Assembly (NCBI RefSeq): GCF_004341505.2
Contig: NZ_SLYP02000001.1
Coordinates: 400,501-464,500 of the forward strand
From: Sphingomonas sp. JUb134
Lineage (GTDB): Bacteria; Pseudomonadota; Alphaproteobacteria; Sphingomonadales; Sphingomonadaceae
DNA length: 64,000 bases
Direction: 5' to 3'
Shown here: piece after piece, positions 38,100-48,514 of the stretch
Numbering within the stretch: position 1 is the first letter of the stretch
Layout: each line of letters opens with the position of its first letter
Program-made: the position numbers and the translations under genes
The notes under the pieces: model-generated
Seen by the model: only the letters and a program-made list of their open reading frames with translations
Told to the model about the DNA's origin: nothing
Databases searched by the model: none

Positions 38100-39289
38100 C
38101 GATCCCCCGCATCCTGATCGTCGCTGGTTCTGATTCGGGTGGCGGCGCCGGCATCCAGGCGGACCTCAAGACCGTCACCATGCTCGGCGGCCACGGCATG
38201 ACCGCGATCACCGCGATCACCGCCCAGAACACGCTGGGCGTCGACGGCGTCCACCCGATCCCGACCGACATGGTGCTGGCGCAGATCGATTCGGTCGTCT
38301 CCGACATCGGCGTAGACGCGGTGAAGATCGGCATGATCGGCTCGGCCCGCACTGCACTCGCGCTTGCGGAACGGCTCGAGCAACTGCCGGGCGTGCCGGT
38401 GGTGCTCGACCCCGTCATGGTGGCGAGCAGCGGCGCCCGACTGGCGGACACCGCCACCATCGCCGCGTTCGAGCGGCTGATGGACCGGGCGACCGTGGTC
38501 ACGCCCAACATCCCGGAACTCGAGGCACTCGCCGGTGCGGCCCTCCCGACGGTCGAGGCCCGGGCGGAGGCCGCGCGCCGGCTCGCGGCCGCCCACGGCT
38601 GCGCCGTGCTGGCCAAGGGCGGCCATGACGACGGGCCTACGGTGATCGACCGGCTCTATCCGGCAGAAAGCGGCGCCCCGCCCGTGCTCGAATGGAGCGA
38701 CCCCCGCATCGACGGCACCGCGGCGCACGGTACCGGCTGCACCCTTTCCACCGCCATCGCCTGCGGCCTCGCCGGCGAGTGGAACCTCGCCGAAGCGATC
38801 GCGCGCGCACGCCGCTTCGTGCGGATTGCGATGCTGGGCGCGGAACCGCTGGGGGACGGCCACGGCCCGATGGCGCAGCAGGGCGTGCGGCTCGACCTCA
38901 ACGCCAGCCGCTGGTCGCCGATGCTCAACCAGGTGACGGTGCCCGCCACCGATCTTCCGGCAAGCGAGCGCTTCTACCGCATGCTCGGCCTGCGCCAGAT
39001 CGTCCGCTCCAGCCGCCGCTACGCGCGCTTCGAGAGCGAGGGCGGCGCGACCTTCTCGATCGAAATGGCCGAGGGCACCGACCGCCCTACCGTCTATTTC
39101 GAGGTCGGCGACCTCGACATCGCGGTCCGCTACCTGCGCCAGCAGGGCGTCGCCTTCACCCAGGAACCCGTCGAGCAACCCTGGGGCTGGCGCGAGGCGC
39201 GACTCATCGACCCCGCGGGCAATGCTGTTTGTCTCTACCAAGCTGGCGAGATGCGTCGCTTTCCGCCATGGCGCATCGCAAATGCCTGA
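38096..39289 (+). CDS. thiD: ThiD (HMP/HMP-P kinase) fused to a C-terminal VOC/glyoxalase-like domain
   Basis: 397-residue protein. Residues 1 to about 262 are ThiD, which phosphorylates hydroxymethylpyrimidine twice for thiamine synthesis: ILIVAGSDSGGGAGIQADLK at the start and GTAAHGTGCTLSTAIACGLA with the catalytic Cys/loop near 207. After a linker of about ten residues (QGVRLDLNASRWSP), residue 276 begins MLNQVTVPATDLPASERFYR, a single vicinal-oxygen-chelate domain ending at WREARLIDPAGNAVCLYQAG. No stop or ribosome-binding site separates the two. Start is GTG at 38096, overlapping the DUF1272 stop. The VOC activity is unknown. Confidence 0.9.
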   Translation: MTIPRILIVAGSDSGGGAGIQADLKTVTMLGGHGMTAITAITAQNTLGVDGVHPIPTDMVLAQIDSVVSDIGVDAVKIGMIGSARTALALAERLEQLPGVPVVLDPVMVASSGARLADTATIAAFERLMDRATVVTPNIPELEALAGAALPTVEARAEAARRLAAAHGCAVLAKGGHDDGPTVIDRLYPAESGAPPVLEWSDPRIDGTAAHGTGCTLSTAIACGLAGEWNLAEAIARARRFVRIAMLGAEPLGDGHGPMAQQGVRLDLNASRWSPMLNQVTVPATDLPASERFYRMLGLRQIVRSSRRYARFESEGGATFSIEMAEGTDRPTVYFEVGDLDIAVRYLRQQGVAFTQEPVEQPWGWREARLIDPAGNAVCLYQAGEMRRFPPWRIANA

Positions 39290-39888
39290 TTACTCTCATG
39301 AACGCCTGCATCCCGGCCCCGTCGCGGGCGTGGACGAGGCCGGCCGCGGCCCGCTCGCCGGCCCGGTCGTCGCCGCCGCGGTCGTGCTCGACCCCGACTG
39401 CATCCCCGATGGGATCGACGATTCCAAGGCGCTGACGGCGCTGCGCCGGGAGCGGCTGTCTGCGGAGATCCTCGCCTGCGCCAAAGTCGGCATCGGCATC
39501 GCCAGCGTCGAGGAGATCGACCAGATCAACATCTTCTGGGCGACCATGCTGGCCATGCACCGCGCCGTGGATGCACTGGGGGTGGCGCCCGGCATGGTGC
39601 TGGTCGACGGCAACCGCTGCCCCGACTGGCCCCACCCCTCGCGCGCGCTGGTCGGCGGCGATGCGCTGTGCCTGTCGATCGCGGCCGCCTCGATCGTCGC
39701 CAAGCACCACCGCGACACGATCATGATCGAGGCCGACGCCCGCCATCCCGGCTATGGCTGGGCCTCCAACAAGGGCTATTCGGCCAAGGCGCATCTAGAG
39801 GCGCTCAAGTCGCTCGGCCCCACGCCGCTGCACCGCCGCTCGTTCGCGCCGGTCGCCCAAGCCTGGCTGCCGCTGGAAACCGCTGGCT

Positions 39889-39890
<2 letters not shown>
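39282..39890 (+). CDS. rnhB: Ribonuclease HII
   Basis: 202-residue enzyme that nicks RNA-DNA hybrids at single ribonucleotides. The DEAGRGPLAGPVVAAAVVL signature (metal-binding Asp and Glu) is near residue 19; further acidic residues lie in GIDDSKALTALRRERL and VLVDGNRCPDW, with the final catalytic cluster in AKHHRDTIMIEAD. The ATG at 39282 overlaps the end of the preceding gene by eight bases. The N-terminus MPDYSHERLHPGPVAGVDEAG fits the family. Confidence 0.95.
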
Positions 39891-41206
<1,316 letters not shown>

Positions 41207-41227
41207 AGCCGGCGACGCCCCATAGAA

Positions 41228-41309
41228 CCGTGCTCCTGCGAAGGCAGGAGCCCAGGGCCACGAACGCCGGCGGTTGCTGCTCTAGGCTCCTGCCTCCGCA
41301 GGAGCACGG
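41228..41309. repeat. Inverted hairpin repeat (family B, GTGCTCCTGC core)
   Basis: Outer arms CCGTGCTCCTGCG (41228-41240) and CGCAGGAGCACGG (41297-41309) match at 13 of 13, and inner GGCAGGAGCC (41243-41252) pairs with GGCTCCTGCC (41285-41294). A second, fuller copy lies at 53912-53991. It separates ccrM from folP. Confidence 0.85.
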
Positions 41310-41354
41310 CCTTCCGCCGGTTGCGACAGACGCGAGCCTGCGCGAAAGCAGGCC

Positions 41355-42455
41355 ATGACCGTCCCTCCGATCGCCCCCGATGCCCGCCTCCACCTTCGCC
41401 CGGTCCAGCTGATCGACACGCCCGTGGCGCTCGACGGCCAGGCCGAACGGCTAGCGGGCGGCATGCAGTGGTTCGCTGCCTATGAACTGCTCGCCCCCGG
41501 CCTCCGCGCGACCGTTCCGCTCGCCGACTTTCCCCGGCTGCTCGAAGGCGTATCGAGCACCCAGGCCGATCGGCTCCAGACCCTGCACGCCCGCATCACC
41601 GCGCCCCGTACCCCGATCGCCTGTGGCGAGCGCGTGCTGCGCCTGGACCAGCCGCTGGTGGCCGGCATCCTCAACTGCACGCCCGACAGCTTCTCCGACG
41701 GCGGCCGCAACGGCAGCGATCCGGAAGCGATCGCCGCGGCCGGGCACCGCATGGCGGAGGCCGGCGCCGAGCTGATCGACGTCGGCGGCGAATCGACCCG
41801 CCCCGGCGCCGCCACCGTCTGGGAAGGCGACGAGATCGCCCGCGTAGTGCCGGTAATCGAGCGCCTGGCCGCAAGCGGAACCCCCGTCTCGATCGACACG
41901 CGCAAGGCTTCGGTGATGGAGGCGGCGCTGTCGGCAGGCGCGCACATCGTTAACGACGTCGCCGCCCTGCTGTTCGACCCGCGCGCGCTGGAGGTGGTGG
42001 CGCGCGCAAGCTGCCCGGTGGTGCTGATGCACTCGCCCGATCCGGCGACCGGCGGCCATGCCCGCCCGGCATATCGCAACGTGCTCATGGACGTATTCGA
42101 CTGGCTGGAGCAGCGGATCGAGGCGGTGGTGGCCGCGGGCGTCGATCGTGCCCACATCCTGGTCGATCCCGGCATCGGCTTCGGCAAGTCGCTTGCCGAA
42201 AACCTGGCACTCCTGAACGGGCTTGCGATCTTCCACGGCCTCGGCTGCCCGATCCTGCTCGGTGCCAGTCGCAAGCGGCTGATCGGTGCGCTTGCGAACG
42301 AGGCGCCGGCAGACCAGCGGCTGGGGGGCTCGCTCACGCTGGCGCTGAAGGGCGCGGACATGGGCGCGCAGCTGATCCGCGTCCATGACGTGCCGGAAAC
42401 CGTGCAGGCGCTGCGGGTGTGGCGCGGCCTGCGCGACACGGCGCTCGCGGGTTGA
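41355..42455 (+). CDS. folP: Dihydropteroate synthase
   Basis: 366-residue enzyme that joins p-aminobenzoate to dihydropterin pyrophosphate in folate synthesis; the target of sulfonamides. The core begins near residue 95 with LVAGILNCTPDSFSDGG and continues with ELIDVGGESTRPGA and VSIDTRKASVM; the pterin-binding HILVDPGIGFGKSL and C-terminal ILLGASRKRLIG follow. An N-terminal extension of about 90 residues with no obvious family motif makes it longer than the usual 280. The start at 41355 is supported by GAAAG upstream. Confidence 0.95.
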   Translation: MTVPPIAPDARLHLRPVQLIDTPVALDGQAERLAGGMQWFAAYELLAPGLRATVPLADFPRLLEGVSSTQADRLQTLHARITAPRTPIACGERVLRLDQPLVAGILNCTPDSFSDGGRNGSDPEAIAAAGHRMAEAGAELIDVGGESTRPGAATVWEGDEIARVVPVIERLAASGTPVSIDTRKASVMEAALSAGAHIVNDVAALLFDPRALEVVARASCPVVLMHSPDPATGGHARPAYRNVLMDVFDWLEQRIEAVVAAGVDRAHILVDPGIGFGKSLAENLALLNGLAIFHGLGCPILLGASRKRLIGALANEAPADQRLGGSLTLALKGADMGAQLIRVHDVPETVQALRVWRGLRDTALAG

Positions 42456-42492
42456 GGATGGAGCCATCGCCCCCGCCCACCGTTACTCCCCC

Positions 42493-43143
42493 ATGCGGAC
42501 CTTCCTTCCCCTGCTGGCGCTGACCTGCCTGTGTGCGTGCGGCGGCGACCCGACGCCCGAGGAGGCGGCGCCCAACGTCGCCGTCGCTGAGGAAACCCCT
42601 GCACCGACACCAGCCCCCACGGCACCTGCGACGCCCGTGCCGAGCAGCGACGCGCCGACGCCCACGCCAGCCGCAACCGCGACCTCGTCCACCGCGGGCC
42701 GCGTGTCGCGCTACACCAGCCTCTCCGATTGCCGGGTGGTGCGCTCGGCCCCGGACGAGGCGGGTTTCTCCGAATCGAGCTGCCCTGGCCTTGGCGACTA
42801 TCGGCTGAAGCTCGTCGAAGCCGACGGGCGCCAGAACCTCCTGCTCGTCTCGGGCGGGCGCGAGCATAACCTGCGCCTCTCCTCCGTCACCAGCGGCGGC
42901 TTCAGCGAGCTGGGCAAGCGGATCGAATGGCGTGGGCGCGAGCAGGACGGCAGCTTCCGCCCCGATGCGCTGATCCTGCGCTACGACGTGGTCGAGAACT
43001 TCGACCAGCCGACCAGGCCGACCTCCTACCTGCTGCCGGTGTCGCTGGAGCGTACGCCCTGCCTGTCCGCCAAGATTCGTCCCGGCGCCGACCAGAACGA
43101 CCGCGCCCGCGCCGCCGCGGACGGCCCCGGAAAATGCCTCTGA
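42493..43143 (+). CDS. Predicted lipoprotein with Pro/Thr/Ala-rich linker
   Basis: 216-residue protein. The signal peptide MRTFLPLLALTCLCACGGD has a lipobox ending in Cys near residue 16. Residues about 20-75 are a low-complexity stretch of Pro, Ala, Thr and Ser. The C-terminal domain contains four cysteines (SDCRVVRS, SSCPGLG, RTPCLSAK, GKCL), and no family is recognised. It follows folP after 37 bases and converges with the activator gene. Confidence 0.75.
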   Translation: MRTFLPLLALTCLCACGGDPTPEEAAPNVAVAEETPAPTPAPTAPATPVPSSDAPTPTPAATATSSTAGRVSRYTSLSDCRVVRSAPDEAGFSESSCPGLGDYRLKLVEADGRQNLLLVSGGREHNLRLSSVTSGGFSELGKRIEWRGREQDGSFRPDALILRYDVVENFDQPTRPTSYLLPVSLERTPCLSAKIRPGADQNDRARAAADGPGKCL

Positions 43144-43150
43144 ACGGACG

Positions 43151-44581
<1,431 letters not shown>

Positions 44582-44720
44582 TCCCGACTCCCCAAGTCTC
44601 GTCGCGCCGTGGCTATAGCACGACGGTAAAGGCCCGCTTAAGCCCGTGGGTCACCGGGGGTTGGCGGTTCCCGAAGGCGAAGCTAAGCTTTGGGCAAAGC
44701 AGACGACAGGGGATCCGAGG

Positions 44721-44846
44721 ATGGCCGGCAATGGCGACCTGAGCGCGCACAAGGACACGTACAACGGATTCCTCACGCTGGTGAAATGGGGGACGATCAT
44801 CGTGCTCCTGCTCGCCGCGCTGGTCGTCTGGCTGATCGCCGCCTGA
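44721..44846 (+). CDS. aa3-type cytochrome c oxidase subunit IV
   Basis: 41-residue single-helix membrane protein. After an N-terminal MAGNGDLSAHKDTYNGFLTL comes one membrane segment (VKWGTIIVLLLAALVVWLIA). This matches the short aa3-type oxidase subunit IV family of alphaproteobacteria. The stop overlaps the pntAA start by one base (TGATG), a conserved pairing in this group, so it is expressed with the transhydrogenase rather than with oxidase genes. Confidence 0.85.
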   Translation: MAGNGDLSAHKDTYNGFLTLVKWGTIIVLLLAALVVWLIAA

Positions 44847-45976
44847 TGAAGATCGCCGTCCTGTCCGAAGCCGCTCCGGACGAGCGGCGGGTCTCCGCCA
44901 CGGCCGAGACGGTCAAGAAGTTCGTCCAGCTGGGCGCCCGCGTCGCGGTGGAGGCGGGCGCCGGGCGTTCGGCCTCGGTCGCCGACGCCGACTATGCCGC
45001 CGCGGGGGCGACCCTCGGCAGCCGCGCCGAGGTGCTGGCCGATGCCGATGTCGTGCTGGCGGTGCAGGGCCCGGCGCCCGAGTCGCTCACGGGCATCAAG
45101 CCGGGCGCATGGCTGGTCGCCGGCCTCAATCCCTTTGGCGAGCGCGCGCGGGTCGACGGCTATGCCACGCTCGGGATCGAGGCGCTGGCGATGGAGTGGA
45201 TGCCCCGCATCACCCGCGCCCAGTCGATGGACATCCTTTCCTCGCAATCGAACCTCGCCGGCTACAAGGCGGTGATCGATGCGGCCGCGGCGTACGGCCG
45301 CGCCTTTCCGATGATGATGACGGCGGCGGGCACCGTCTCGGCCGCGCGCGTCTTCGTGATGGGCGTGGGGGTCGCGGGTCTCCAGGCGATCGCCACCGCC
45401 CGGCGCCTGGGTGCGCAGGTCTCCGCCACCGACGTGCGCTCGGCGACGAAGGAGCAGATCCAGTCGCTCGGCGCTAAGCCGATCTTCGTGGAGAATGTCG
45501 CCGGGATCGAGGGCGAGGGTTCGGGCGGCTACGCCACCGAAATGTCGCCCGAGTATCAGAAGGCGCAGGCCGAACTCGTCTCCAGCCACCTCGCCAAGCA
45601 GGACGTGGTCATCACCACCGCGCTGATCCCGGGCCGTCCGGCACCGCGGCTGATCAGCGATGCGCAGCTCCAGACGATGCGCCCCGGCAGCATCGTCGTG
45701 GACCTCGCCGTCGAGCAGGGCGGCAACGTCGAGGGCGCGGTCGCCGGCGAGGTGGTAGAGCGCCACGGGGTACGCATCCTCGGCCACCGCAACGTGCCGA
45801 GCCGCCTCGCCGCCGACACCTCGGCGCTGTTCGCGCGCAACCTCTACAACTTCCTCTCTGCCTATTGGGACAAGGAAGCGGGTCGCCCCGTGCTCCCGGA
45901 CGAGGACGAGGTCACCCAGGGCATCCGCCTGACCCGCGGGGGCGCCGTGGTGCACCCCCGGCTGCTCCAGGCCTGA
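44846..45976 (+). CDS. pntAA: NAD(P) transhydrogenase subunit alpha, part 1 (NAD-binding dI)
   Basis: 376-residue soluble NAD(H)-binding component of the proton-translocating transhydrogenase, which uses the proton gradient to make NADPH from NADH. MKIAVLSEAAPDERRVSATA at the N-terminus, then EWMPRITRAQSMDILSSQSN and the dinucleotide motif VFVMGVGVAGLQAIATARRLG with DVRSATKEQ, are typical of alanine dehydrogenase/PntA-type domains. The gene is coupled to the oxidase subunit IV gene upstream. The membrane part (pntAB) is separated from it by a deoxyribosyltransferase gene. Confidence 0.95.
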   Translation: MKIAVLSEAAPDERRVSATAETVKKFVQLGARVAVEAGAGRSASVADADYAAAGATLGSRAEVLADADVVLAVQGPAPESLTGIKPGAWLVAGLNPFGERARVDGYATLGIEALAMEWMPRITRAQSMDILSSQSNLAGYKAVIDAAAAYGRAFPMMMTAAGTVSAARVFVMGVGVAGLQAIATARRLGAQVSATDVRSATKEQIQSLGAKPIFVENVAGIEGEGSGGYATEMSPEYQKAQAELVSSHLAKQDVVITTALIPGRPAPRLISDAQLQTMRPGSIVVDLAVEQGGNVEGAVAGEVVERHGVRILGHRNVPSRLAADTSALFARNLYNFLSAYWDKEAGRPVLPDEDEVTQGIRLTRGGAVVHPRLLQA

Positions 45977-45985
45977 CGCGCCCGG

Positions 45986-46507
45986 ATGGTCAGGCGCCTC
46001 TATCTTGCCGGTCCGGACGTGTTCCTGGGGCACGCGCCGGCGATCGCCCGGGCCAAGCTCGCGCTGTGCGCCGAGCTCGGCTTCGAGGGCATCTTCCCCT
46101 TCGATGTCGAGGCGAGCCCTTCGGCCAGCGGCAGCTTCCAGGAAGGGGTAGCGATCTATCGCGCCAATCTCGCCCTGATGCGCTCGGCCGATGCGATCGT
46201 CGCAAACCTGACGCCATTCCGGGGGCCGGGAGCTGACGCCGGTACCGCCTTCGAGCTCGGTTTCTTTGCCGCACTCGAGCGGCCGATCTACGGCTATTCG
46301 TCAGCCGGCGACGATTTCGCGACGCGCATGCGCGCGCTGGTCGGCGGCGATGCGGGCGCGGTGGTCGAGGACTTCGGCCACCAGGACAATCTGATGCTCG
46401 GCGGCGCGGTCGCGTCGCACGGGGAATGGGTGACGGTCGCAGACGGGGACCCGGCGGCAATGGCGGCGTTCGAGGCCTGCCTGCGCGCGATCCCCGCGAG
46501 CCGCTGA
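45986..46507 (+). CDS. Nucleoside 2-deoxyribosyltransferase family protein
   Basis: 173-residue protein with the nucleoside 2-deoxyribosyltransferase fold: N-terminal RRLYLAGPDVFL, IVANLTPFRGPGADAGTAFE (residues about 71-90), whose Glu-containing DAGTAFELGFF loop is the catalytic region, and PIYGYSSAGDD. Such enzymes exchange nucleobases on deoxynucleosides or hydrolyse them. It lies nine bases after pntAA and 15 before pntAB on the same strand, so it is part of the operon although no link to transhydrogenase is known. Confidence 0.85.
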   Translation: MVRRLYLAGPDVFLGHAPAIARAKLALCAELGFEGIFPFDVEASPSASGSFQEGVAIYRANLALMRSADAIVANLTPFRGPGADAGTAFELGFFAALERPIYGYSSAGDDFATRMRALVGGDAGAVVEDFGHQDNLMLGGAVASHGEWVTVADGDPAAMAAFEACLRAIPASR

Positions 46508-46522
46508 CGAAAGGGCAAGGCC

Positions 46523-46825
46523 ATGGACTTCGTCTCGATCCTGTCGATCTTCGTGCTGGCGTGCTTCGTCGGCTATTATGTGGTGTGGTCGGTCACCCCG
46601 GCGCTGCACACGCCGCTGATGGCGGTCACCAACGCGATCTCTTCGGTCATCATCGTCGGCGCGCTGGTCGCAGCCGCCGCGGCTGGCGCACCCGGCGCCA
46701 AATGGCTGGGGCTGCTGGCCGTCGTGCTCGCGAGCATCAACATCTTCGGCGGCTTCGCGGTCACCGAACGCATGCTGGCCATGTACAAGAAGAAGGAGCG
46801 GCCGGACGCGGCCGCCAGGCAGTAA
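46523..46825 (+). CDS. pntAB: NAD(P) transhydrogenase subunit alpha, part 2 (membrane)
   Basis: 100-residue membrane protein with three helices: VSILSIFVLACFVGYYVVW, TPLMAVTNAISSVIIVGALV and LGLLAVVLASINIFGGFAVT. It supplies part of the proton channel of the split alpha subunit. Typical motif HTPLMAVTNAISSVIIVGAL is intact. The C-terminal MYKKKERPDAAA is cytoplasmic. It is followed by a hairpin repeat and then pntB. Confidence 0.93.
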   Translation: MDFVSILSIFVLACFVGYYVVWSVTPALHTPLMAVTNAISSVIIVGALVAAAAAGAPGAKWLGLLAVVLASINIFGGFAVTERMLAMYKKKERPDAAARQ

Positions 46826-46830
46826 GTCGT

Positions 46831-46904
46831 CATCCCGGCGAGAGCCGGGATCCATCGTGCGACACGCGCAGGTGGAAAGATGGACCCCGGCCTTCGCCGG
46901 GGGG
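46831..46904. repeat. Paired hairpins (family A) inside the pnt operon
   Basis: Two palindromes: ATCCCGGC-gaga-GCCGGGAT (46832-46851) and CCCCGGC-cttc-GCCGGGG (46885-46902). The parts flanking them (GATCCATC and GATGGACC) are also partly complementary. They fill the 97-base gap between pntAB and pntB, so they will be transcribed within the operon mRNA. Confidence 0.8.
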
Positions 46905-46922
46905 ACGGAAAGGGGGTTCAGG

Positions 46923-48440
46923 ATGGAACATACGGCTTCGGTAAACCCCTGGGTGGCGCTGGCCTATCTGGTCTCGGGCGTGTGCTTCATCCTCGCGCTG
47001 CGCGGCTTGTCGTCCCCCGCCACCTCCCGGCGCGGCAACCGGCTGGGGATGATCGGCATGGGCCTGGCCGTCGTCACCACGCTGGTGACGCACCTGCCCG
47101 TGCAGACGGTCGGCCTTGTCCTGGCGGACCCCAGCGGCGCCATCGCCGCGACCGGCCCGCTGTTTGCGCGCATCGACATGCTCACGCTGCTGGAGATCCT
47201 GGGCGCCATCGCGCTCGGTGCCGTCATCGGCCTCACCACGGCGCGCCGGATCGCGATGACGGCGATGCCGCAGCTGGTCGCGGCCTTTCACTCGCTGGTG
47301 GGCCTCGCTGCGGTGCTGGTCGCCTGCGCCGCCTTCCTGAACCCGGTCGCCTTCGGCATCGCCGAGCTGGTGGTGCCGATGATCGGCCAGCCCTTCGCGG
47401 CCATCTACCCGGTCAGCCGCATCGAGATGACGCTGGGCGCCGCGATCGGCGCCATCACCTTCTCGGGCTCGGTGATCGCGTTCCTCAAGCTCAACGGCAG
47501 CATGTCGGGCAAGCCGATCCTGCTGCCGGGCCGCCACGTCCTCAACCTGGCCGTGCTGGGCGCGATCCTCGCCCTGATCGCCGGCTTTTACGAGACCCAG
47601 GCGCCGTGGATGTTCTGGGCGATCACGCTGCTCGCCTTCCTGGTCGGCTTCCTGCTCATCATCCCGATCGGCGGCGCCGACATGCCGGTCGTGGTGTCGA
47701 TGCTGAACAGCTATTCGGGCTGGGCGGCCGCGGCGATGGGCTTTACGCTCGGCAACAGCGCGATGATCATCACCGGCGCGCTGGTGGGCTCGTCGGGCGC
47801 GATCCTGAGCTACATCATGTGCCGCGCGATGAACCGCAGCTTCCTGAGCGTCATCGCCGGCGGCTTCGGGGCCGAGAGCGGCGGCGCCAGCGGCGGCGAG
47901 GCGATCGACCGCCCGTGGAAGCGCGGTTCGGCCGAGGACGCTGCCTTCCTGATGAGCCAGGCCGAGCAGGTCATCATCGTCCCCGGCTATGGCATGGCGG
48001 TCGCCCAGGCGCAGCATGCGGTGCGCGAGATGGCGGACAAGCTAAAGGCCCATGGCGTGCGCGTCAAATACGCCATCCATCCCGTCGCCGGTCGCATGCC
48101 GGGCCACATGAACGTGCTGCTGGCCGAGGCCAACGTCCCCTATGACGAGGTATTCGAGCTGGAGGACATCAACGCCGAGTTCGCGCAGAGCGACGTCGCC
48201 TTCGTCATCGGCGCCAACGACGTCACCAATCCCTCGGCCAAGACCGACAAGAGCTCGCCCATCTACGGCATGCCCGTCTTGGACGTGGAAAAGGCCAAGA
48301 CGGTGCTGTTCGTGAAGCGCTCGATGGGCGGCGTCGGCTATGCCGGCGTGGACAACCCGGTGTTCTACATGGACAACACCATGATGCTCCTGGCCGACGC
48401 CAAGAAGATGACAGAAGAGATCGTCAAGGCACTCGATTGA
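46923..48440 (+). CDS. pntB: NAD(P) transhydrogenase subunit beta
   Basis: 505-residue protein with nine or so membrane helices and a C-terminal NADP(H)-binding domain. The proton-channel helices include MPQLVAAFHSLVGLAAVLVA, and the NADP-binding domain shows IIVPGYGMAVAQAQHAVREM, IHPVAGRMPGHMNVLLAEA and VIGANDVTNPSAKTDKSSPI. The ATG at 46923 has an AGGGGG-like site upstream. Frame read-through of the repeat upstream would give WTPAFAGG, which is not real coding sequence. It completes the pnt operon. Confidence 0.96.
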   Translation: MEHTASVNPWVALAYLVSGVCFILALRGLSSPATSRRGNRLGMIGMGLAVVTTLVTHLPVQTVGLVLADPSGAIAATGPLFARIDMLTLLEILGAIALGAVIGLTTARRIAMTAMPQLVAAFHSLVGLAAVLVACAAFLNPVAFGIAELVVPMIGQPFAAIYPVSRIEMTLGAAIGAITFSGSVIAFLKLNGSMSGKPILLPGRHVLNLAVLGAILALIAGFYETQAPWMFWAITLLAFLVGFLLIIPIGGADMPVVVSMLNSYSGWAAAAMGFTLGNSAMIITGALVGSSGAILSYIMCRAMNRSFLSVIAGGFGAESGGASGGEAIDRPWKRGSAEDAAFLMSQAEQVIIVPGYGMAVAQAQHAVREMADKLKAHGVRVKYAIHPVAGRMPGHMNVLLAEANVPYDEVFELEDINAEFAQSDVAFVIGANDVTNPSAKTDKSSPIYGMPVLDVEKAKTVLFVKRSMGGVGYAGVDNPVFYMDNTMMLLADAKKMTEEIVKALD

Positions 48441-48514
48441 TACTGTCCCGCTTCTATGCCAGACAAGGCTCCATAGCGGATGCTTAACGTCCGGTACACG
48501 GTTGGGGGCCTGTC

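Noticed and set aside
46857..46922. N-terminal extension of pntB through the hairpin repeat
   Set aside because: The added residues come from the repeat element (WTPAFAGG) and PntB homologues do not have them; the ATG at 46923 gives the normal N-terminus.
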